Shown piece after piece: positions 6,139 to 10,841 of a stretch of 10,841 bases of DNA. The translations under genes were made by a program, and so were the position numbers. The stretch comes from DATAYF01 sp036272735 (GTDB lineage Bacteria; Chloroflexota; Ktedonobacteria; Ktedonobacterales; Ktedonobacteraceae), in assembly GCA_036272735.1 (NCBI GenBank), contig DATAYF010000359.1, forward strand, positions 1-10,841, in the 5' to 3' direction. The notes beneath the pieces are model-generated. The model did no database searches, was not told the DNA's origin, and saw only the letters and a list, made by a program, of their open reading frames with translations. Position 1 is the stretch's first letter. Each line of letters starts with the position of its first letter.

Positions 6139-7479
6139 CTAGATGTGCATATTGTCGATGACGCGATCTAGTGCCCTCTCAAGAACAGTGTTTTCATTTT
6201 GTAGCTCGATAGCCTGATAAGCCAGAGCCATAGGAGTAATGTCTTGCGCGTCGGTTAACAGACCCTCACGATCCATAATGCTACCGACCATTTCGGGTTG
6301 CACTGTGCGGATAATGGGGTCACGCGCAAACGGCAGCCGCTGCGTCCAGGGGAAACTTTCCAATTTTTGCGAGATATCGGGTAGTGCTGATCCTCCGCCC
6401 ACCACGTAAATTGCCGGTGGCAATAATTCATTTTTTGCCAATTCATCTATTAACAGTTCAACACTATCCATCCAGGTCTGGCACTCTGGTGCCAGCACTG
6501 AGCAAATCTCGTTACTGGCATTGCCCCGCAACTCACCTTTGCTATAGCTCAGCTTGAGTCGTTCTGCTTCTTTAATGGAAATTCCCTTCCCGGTCGCTAT
6601 GCGGCGGGTAAAGCTACGGCCACCCAACGCGAACATACGCGTCTCTTCGATGCCACCCTGGCGTACCAGGGCGATATCAGTGGTGCCGCCACCGATATCG
6701 ATAAAGATTGCTCCGCTGTCGGCGCTTGCATTATTGCTCAGGCAGCGGGCAAGCGCGTAGGGTTCGGCGACGATGGCGAATAAGGTAAGGTCCAGTCCTT
6801 CAGCGACCGTCTGCAAGGCTCCTAGTTGGGTTAACGGTGCGAAGGCGCTGAACAAGGTCAGCGAGAAGTGGCGACCACGGAAACCAATCGGATTCGTCAC
6901 CGTCTGCCCATCGATACGTACCGAAATGACAGCGGCATTGGTTAAACGAACGTCAATATTTTGCAGACCCGTCTCCGCCGCGATACGCTCTTTCGCATTC
7001 TTCAAAAGCTTATTCTGTGCACTGGTAATCAGTGAGTCTAATTCTTCACCAACAATCGGCTTGGCCGGGCTGGTGCGCTGCTTGCTGACAGTTGTCGAGC
7101 TGCCTTTGACCAGTTCGCCAGCGATCCCGATCACGGCTGAGGGGGCGATCACGCCCCCGGCCGCCTGTTCGGCACGTAACAGCGCCTCGTTGCAATTGGC
7201 GATGACGCCAGCAATATCGGTAACGATGCCGTCGGACATGTGGGTATAGCTCTGAGCATGGCGGCCCGCTCCTAAGACCTCGGCATGATCACCACGTACT
7301 TCGACGATCATGGCCTTGGCGTATGCGGTGCCAATATCCAGGGCAGTAAAGAGTTGCCGCTGACCGCCATCCCCAACATCTTCCGGTTCCTCGTACATAC
7401 CATCATCGCTGGCATAGAGGTCATTCTCTTCATCACCGCCCCGGAAAAGGCTGCGCAGACGTTGTAAGAGATTCATCAT
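6139..7479 (-). CDS. FtsA/PilM-type actin-like ATPase
   Basis: The 446-residue protein belongs to the FtsA branch of the actin/Hsp70 superfamily. The nucleotide-binding motifs occur in order: phosphate-1 ALDIGTAYAKAMIVEV (46-61), phosphate-2 IFIDIGGGTTDIALV (258-272) and adenosine VVGGGSALPDI (359-369). An SHS2/1C-like insertion at about 78-200 includes HMSDGIVTDIAGV, and EPYALARCL (239-247) is typical of FtsA. FtsA tethers FtsZ to the membrane, and PilM docks to the cytoplasmic tail of PilN. Here the partner could be the 893-residue membrane protein encoded next on the strand. The N-terminus is unusual: an amphipathic NLLQRLRSLFRG helix followed by a very acidic stretch (16-38). The start at 7479 has a second ATG directly after it and only a weak GGGAC upstream. 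A promoter-like pair lies about 80-105 bases upstream. I leave the symbol blank because true FtsA cannot be separated from a paralogue by sequence alone. Confidence 0.88.
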   Translation of the reverse strand: MMNLLQRLRSLFRGGDEENDLYASDDGMYEEPEDVGDGGQRQLFTALDIGTAYAKAMIVEVRGDHAEVLGAGRHAQSYTHMSDGIVTDIAGVIANCNEALLRAEQAAGGVIAPSAVIGIAGELVKGSSTTVSKQRTSPAKPIVGEELDSLITSAQNKLLKNAKERIAAETGLQNIDVRLTNAAVISVRIDGQTVTNPIGFRGRHFSLTLFSAFAPLTQLGALQTVAEGLDLTLFAIVAEPYALARCLSNNASADSGAIFIDIGGGTTDIALVRQGGIEETRMFALGGRSFTRRIATGKGISIKEAERLKLSYSKGELRGNASNEICSVLAPECQTWMDSVELLIDELAKNELLPPAIYVVGGGSALPDISQKLESFPWTQRLPFARDPIIRTVQPEMVGSIMDREGLLTDAQDITPMALAYQAIELQNENTVLERALDRVIDNMHI

Positions 7480-7556
7480 AAATTTGTCCCAGATCTATTG
7501 CTTATTGCCATTGGACAGGCTACCTCATCACATCGCTTTTGCTGCATGTCTTGTAT

Positions 7557-7586
7557 TTTATAACACAGTTGCTAGTATTGTGACAA
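7557..7586 (-). promoter_or_regulatory. Promoter-like -35/-10 pair for the FtsA-like gene
   Basis: The minus strand has TTGTCA (7586-7581) and TATAAA (7562-7557) separated by 18 bases, close to the housekeeping sigma consensus. Transcription would begin near 7550 and leave a leader of about 70 bases before the ATG at 7479. It lies just past the GC-rich hairpins behind alaS, so the FtsA-like gene probably has its own start. Confidence 0.5.
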
Positions 7587-7598
7587 ACTTTGTGTGAT

Positions 7599-7617
7599 TT
7601 GCCGCCTTCGGCGGCAA
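7599..7617. repeat. Short perfect hairpin, 8-bp arms
   Basis: TTGCCGCC (7599-7606) and GGCGGCAA (7610-7617) pair around a three-base loop (TTC on the plus strand). It lies between alaS and the promoter-like pair of the FtsA-like gene. On the minus strand AATCACACA follows, so there is no U-tract. Confidence 0.8.
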
Positions 7618-7621
7618 GAAT

Positions 7622-7708
7622 GGGGGGGGATGAGCGGGGACACCCCGCACCCCGGCAAGGGGACTGCGTCCCCCTGCACCCCTTGCTTACTCTGCCTTCG
7701 GACAGTCC
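7622..7708. repeat. GC-rich cluster of nested hairpins after alaS
   Basis: Several perfect dyads sit in under 90 bases: GCGGGG/CCCCGC (7634-7639, 7643-7648), GGGGAC/GTCCCC (7659-7664, 7668-7673) and GCAAGGGG/CCCCTTGC (7655-7662, 7679-7686). The last two share bases, so they are alternative folds. GCACCCC occurs twice (7647-7653, 7676-7682), and a run of eight G lies at 7622-7629. The cluster begins 19 bases after the alaS stop on the minus strand. It may end or protect the alaS transcript, or be a copy of a dispersed GC-rich intergenic repeat. Confidence 0.7.
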
Positions 7709-7726
7709 CTACACCTCTGGCGAGAT

Positions 7727-10369
7727 CTAGTGCAGGTTATCCTTGACGAACGTAGGCACGAGATCGAGTGCGGCTTTCAGTTCGGACGTATCCTTGCCGC
7801 CACCCTGCGCCGATTCGGGTCGTCCGCCACCTTTACCACCCAGGCGGGCGCCAACGACACCCGCAAGCTTGCCCGCGTGCAAGCCGCGTTTAGTCAAGTT
7901 GCTATCAACACTCACTTGAATACCGATGCGCTCGCCGAATCTGGCCGCCAACACTGCAACGCCCGGATGCGCCATCTGGCTACGCACCATATCCCCCATT
8001 TCACGCAAGGCTTTGTCGTCGGGCACTTCGACCAGCGATGCCACCACGGAGATGTCCGCAACATCCTGTGCGCGTTGGGCCAGCGTTCCCGCCTGCCGTA
8101 ACGCTGCCTCACGCTGGTACTGCGCAACCTGGCGACGACTGGTCGCCAGATCTTGCAACAACTGCTCCACACGCGTCTCAAGCTGGTCGGGCTGCGTTTG
8201 CAGGTGGGCCGCGAGAGCATCGACGGTGGCGCTACGCTGGCGCATGTAGGCTTCGGCTGTCCGACCGGTGAACGCCTCGATACGGCGAATACCGGCCGCG
8301 ACGCTCGTCTCCTGCACAGTGACGTACAGGCCAATCTGACCCGTTGAGATGCAGTGCGTGCCGCCGCAGAGTTCGATGCTACTCCCCATCGAGACGACGC
8401 GAACCAGGTCGTCGTATTTCTCGCCAAACAGAGCCATCGCCCCCGTCTCCATCGCGTCCTTGATGGGCATGATCTTCGTATTTACCACAAAGTTCGCACG
8501 TATCCAACGATTGATCTGCGTGTCGATCTGCGCAAGCTCGGCTGGCGTCAGGGCGTGCGGGCTGGTGAAGTCGAAGCGCAGGCGCTCAGGCTCGACCAAC
8601 GAACCGCGCTGCTCCACCTGCTTGCCCAGTAGATCGCGCAACGCTTTGTGCAGCAGGTGCGTTGCGCTATGATTGCGTATGGTATCCTCGCGACGCTGTG
8701 CCACTACATCAGCCTGCACCGCGTCACCAACGCGCAGATAGCCCTCGGACAGCTCGCCATAGTGGACAATCAGACCCTTCAGCGGCCGACGCGTGTCCTG
8801 CACGTGGAAGAGACCGGCAGATCCGCTGAGGTCGCCATGATCGCCGATCTGGCCGCCGCTCTCAGCATAAAACGGCGTGCGGTCGAGGACTACCAGGGCG
8901 CGTTGCGGAGCGCTGATGGTATCAACCTCGACTCCATCAACCACCAGAGCAAGCACATTGCCGCTGCCAGCCAGTCCCTTGTAGCCCAGGAACTCCGTCG
9001 GGCCGACACGTTGTAGGATAGCGGTCAAGGCACGATCATCCTGCGCCTGGACAAAAGTATTGGAGGCGCGGCTGCGCTCTTGCTGGCGCTCCATTGATTG
9101 CTCGAAGCCAGCCGTATCAATCGTGAAGCCCTGCTCGGCCGCGATTTCCTGCGTCAATTCGACGGGGAAACCGTGCGTATCGTAGAGCTTGAAAACGTCT
9201 TCGCCGGGGATGACTTTCTGGCCGCGCTGGCGCAGATCCGCCAACAAGTCGTTGAGCAGGCTCAGGCCAGTTTGCAGCGTTTGTCCAAATTTCTGCTCTT
9301 CCAGGCTGAGCACCTCCACGATACGGTCGTGCTGCGTGTGCAGTTCCGTGTAGTAATCGCCCATCAGCCCGGTCACCACGTCAACAGCGATGGAAAGGAA
9401 GGGCTGATCCAGGCCGAGCAGCTTCCCGTGGCGCACGGCGCGGCGCAGGATACGGCGGAAGATGTAGCCGCGACCCTCGTTGCTGGGCAACACGCCATCG
9501 GCGGCCAGGAAGACCAGGGCGCGTGCGTGATCGGCGATAACGCGTAGCGAGGTATCGACCTGGGCATTTTGGCCGTAAGTCGTGTGCGTCAAGTTCGCGA
9601 AATGATCGATAATGGCACGGAACAGGTCGATATCAAAGACCGATTCTTTGCCTTGCAGCACCATCGTGAGGCGTTCCAGACCCATGCCGGTATCAATATT
9701 CTTGCGCGGCAGCGGCGTACGGCTGCCGTCGGAGTCCTGGTAGTACTGCATAAAGACCAGGTTCCAGATCTCCAGAAAGCGCTCGCATTCGCAACCAGGT
9801 GCGCAATCAGCCCGACCACAGCCATACTCTTCACCACGATCATAGTAGACCTCTGAATCGGGTCCGCAGGGGCCGGACGTTCCCGGAGGACCCCACCAGT
9901 TCTCATCCAGGCGCACTATCGACTCGTCGGCGAAACCGGCGATTTCGTTCCAATATTTAGGCGCTTCGTCATCGGTCGGGTGCACGGTCGGATGCAGGCG
10001 ATCAGTAGGCAGGTTCACCACTTGCGTCAGGAATTCCCAGGCGTAAGCGATGGCATCACGCTTGAAGTAATCGCCAACGGAGAAATTACCCAACATCTCG
10101 AAGAACGTAAGTGTGCGCTGATTACCAACTTTGTCGATATCCGTTGTACGAAAGCATTTCTGAGACGAAGTGAGCCGCGACGCAGGAGGAGCCTCGCGTC
10201 CCAGGAAAAATGGGATCATCTGCTGCATACCAGCGGTCGTCAGCAAAACGGTTGGATCATTGCGTGGTATCAGCGGCGAACTGGGCATGCGAACGTGCCC
10301 TTTGCTGGCATAGAAATCAAGAAAGCGCGTACGAATTTCAGTTCCGGTTAAAGTAGTCTCAACAGACAC
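7727..10369 (-). CDS. alaS: Alanyl-tRNA synthetase
   Basis: The 880-residue class II synthetase charges tRNA-Ala and removes mischarged serine or glycine. Length matches the bacterial family (about 875). Aminoacylation motifs include motif 2 around TFFEMLGNFSVGDYFK (88-103) and motif 3 DTGMGLERL (226-234). A cysteine-rich insertion (C184, C189, C193, C195) precedes RFLEIWNLVFMQ. The editing domain has its metal ligands: HSATH (567-571, H567 and H571), C668 and H672 in ELCGGTHC. A coiled region at about 705-765 leads to the C-Ala domain with GGKGGGRPESAQGGG (844-858). The GTG start at 10369 is set by GAGGAGGA (10381-10374), ideal in sequence and spacing, with a TATAAT box just upstream. It stands first in the minus-strand block and diverges from the kinase gene. 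Confidence 0.98.
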   Translation of the reverse strand: MSVETTLTGTEIRTRFLDFYASKGHVRMPSSPLIPRNDPTVLLTTAGMQQMIPFFLGREAPPASRLTSSQKCFRTTDIDKVGNQRTLTFFEMLGNFSVGDYFKRDAIAYAWEFLTQVVNLPTDRLHPTVHPTDDEAPKYWNEIAGFADESIVRLDENWWGPPGTSGPCGPDSEVYYDRGEEYGCGRADCAPGCECERFLEIWNLVFMQYYQDSDGSRTPLPRKNIDTGMGLERLTMVLQGKESVFDIDLFRAIIDHFANLTHTTYGQNAQVDTSLRVIADHARALVFLAADGVLPSNEGRGYIFRRILRRAVRHGKLLGLDQPFLSIAVDVVTGLMGDYYTELHTQHDRIVEVLSLEEQKFGQTLQTGLSLLNDLLADLRQRGQKVIPGEDVFKLYDTHGFPVELTQEIAAEQGFTIDTAGFEQSMERQQERSRASNTFVQAQDDRALTAILQRVGPTEFLGYKGLAGSGNVLALVVDGVEVDTISAPQRALVVLDRTPFYAESGGQIGDHGDLSGSAGLFHVQDTRRPLKGLIVHYGELSEGYLRVGDAVQADVVAQRREDTIRNHSATHLLHKALRDLLGKQVEQRGSLVEPERLRFDFTSPHALTPAELAQIDTQINRWIRANFVVNTKIMPIKDAMETGAMALFGEKYDDLVRVVSMGSSIELCGGTHCISTGQIGLYVTVQETSVAAGIRRIEAFTGRTAEAYMRQRSATVDALAAHLQTQPDQLETRVEQLLQDLATSRRQVAQYQREAALRQAGTLAQRAQDVADISVVASLVEVPDDKALREMGDMVRSQMAHPGVAVLAARFGERIGIQVSVDSNLTKRGLHAGKLAGVVGARLGGKGGGRPESAQGGGKDTSELKAALDLVPTFVKDNLH

Positions 10370-10373
10370 AACG

Positions 10374-10397
10374 TCCTCCTCAGTGCGAACGATTATA
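10374..10397 (-). promoter_or_regulatory. alaS -10 box and Shine-Dalgarno
   Basis: The minus strand carries a perfect TATAAT (10397-10392) followed by GAGGAGGA (10381-10374), four bases before the GTG start. The -35 at normal spacing is weak. A consensus TTGACA (10440-10435) is 37 bases from the -10 and so too far to pair with it. The predicted leader is only about 16 bases, which leaves no room for a T-box or other riboswitch. Confidence 0.5.
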
Positions 10398-10491
10398 TGA
10401 TAAAAGAATGCCTCAGCAGCATGCTTCGAATGGTTGTCAAATGTGTTTCCAGGTTTTGTTGTAAGATAGACGCAAGAGCAATTCTGACGAC

Positions 10492-10519
10492 GCGCCGCAA
10501 CACATACGAGATGCGGCGC
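10492..10519. repeat. Inverted repeat in the divergent alaS/kinase spacer
   Basis: GCGCCGCA (10492-10499) and TGCGGCGC (10512-10519) are exact reverse complements separated by 12 bases. The dyad lies 55 bases upstream of the kinase ATG and about 95 bases upstream of the alaS -10. It could be an operator or a leader hairpin. No T-run follows on either strand. Confidence 0.6.
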
Positions 10520-10573
10520 AAGAGTCTACATATATATGCATGCGCATTATATCAAAGGAAAGAGATCATAGCA

Positions 10574-10841
10574 ATGGAGAGAGAGACGCACGCTCAGCCA
10601 CAAACCATCGTCCTGCCACAACGCACATTGCTGGTGCTGTGTGGACCGGCTGGCGCGGGCAAAAGTACGGCGGCGCAGCGCATTGTGCGCGACAACGCCT
10701 ACCAGGGGCTACGACCGACCAGCATCGTCTCGTCCGACCATTGCCGGGAACTCGTCAGCGACGACGCCACCAATCAACAAGCCAACCGCGACATCTTCGA
10801 TCTCTTTTACTATATTATCTATAAACGCATGCTGCTAGGAC
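10574..10841 (+). CDS. Pnkp-type 5' polynucleotide kinase domain protein (partial, 3' end outside window)
   Basis: Only the first 89 codons are in the window. A short polar leader is followed by strand TLLVLCG and a P-loop GPAGAGKST (24-32). IVSSDHCRELVSDD (51-64) and an ANRDIFDLFYYIIYKRMLLG helix (70-89) come next. This matches the kinase module of bacterial Pnkp and T4 polynucleotide kinase. In those enzymes the Asp of the SSDxxR motif (here D55) is the catalytic base and the Arg (R58) contacts the 3' phosphate. Such enzymes phosphorylate RNA or DNA 5'-OH ends in RNA repair. Whether phosphatase and ligase modules follow, as in full Pnkp, cannot be seen; a stand-alone AAA-type kinase is the alternative. 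The ATG has GGAAAGAG about nine bases upstream. The gene is divergent from alaS and is the only plus-strand gene I accept. Confidence 0.82.
   Translation, partial: MERETHAQPQTIVLPQRTLLVLCGPAGAGKSTAAQRIVRDNAYQGLRPTSIVSSDHCRELVSDDATNQQANRDIFDLFYYIIYKRMLLG

Noticed and set aside
7480..7726. T-box or other riboswitch linked to alaS
   Set aside because: The structured region lies 3' of alaS, and the predicted alaS leader is only about 16 bases, too short for a T-box.
9098..9547. Plus-strand 149-residue reading frame
   Set aside because: It lies wholly within alaS and has no motif of its own.
10435..10440. Consensus TTGACA as the alaS -35
   Set aside because: It lies 37 bases from the TATAAT box, and no -10-like sequence occurs 16-18 bases from it.

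Overview
The window looks like chromosomal housekeeping DNA from a bacterium, most likely a member of the Chloroflexota (Ktedonobacteria-like). I infer this from protein character: a small two-helix membrane protein, a UppP with an ISSLGH motif, and a large single-pass protein with a baseplate-J-like exterior all look like that group. No rRNA or other decisive marker is present, and no database was searched. Base composition is mixed, with GC-rich genes and more AT-rich spacers.

Seven complete genes lie on the minus strand. In transcription order (right to left) they are: alaS (alanyl-tRNA synthetase, GTG start with an excellent Shine-Dalgarno); a 247-base spacer with GC-rich hairpins and a promoter-like pair; an FtsA/PilM-type actin-like ATPase; an 893-residue single-pass membrane protein with an Arg/Ser/Pro-rich cytoplasmic linker and a baseplate-J-like exterior; ruvX/yqgF overlapping mltG by four bases (ATGA); uppP; and a 71-residue two-helix membrane protein. 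An eighth, partial gene diverges from alaS at the right edge and runs off the window. It starts with the P-loop and SSDxCR motif of a Pnkp-type 5' polynucleotide kinase.

alaS, ruvX and mltG are a familiar bacterial neighbourhood. Here an FtsA-like ATPase and a large anchored envelope protein are inserted between alaS and ruvX. MltG (glycan-strand cutting) and UppP (lipid-carrier recycling) follow, so most of the block concerns the cell envelope. The FtsA-like protein and the 893-residue protein are good candidates for a cytoplasmic ATPase and membrane partner pair, analogous to PilM/PilN or FtsA with its divisome partners. That is inference.

The most striking non-coding feature is a set of four long, perfect and mutually unrelated inverted repeats (arms 18 to 25 bases). 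Each lies 3' of a minus-strand gene and none has a U-tract. No CRISPR array, insertion sequence, tRNA or rRNA was seen, and no gene-free stretch exceeds 300 bases.
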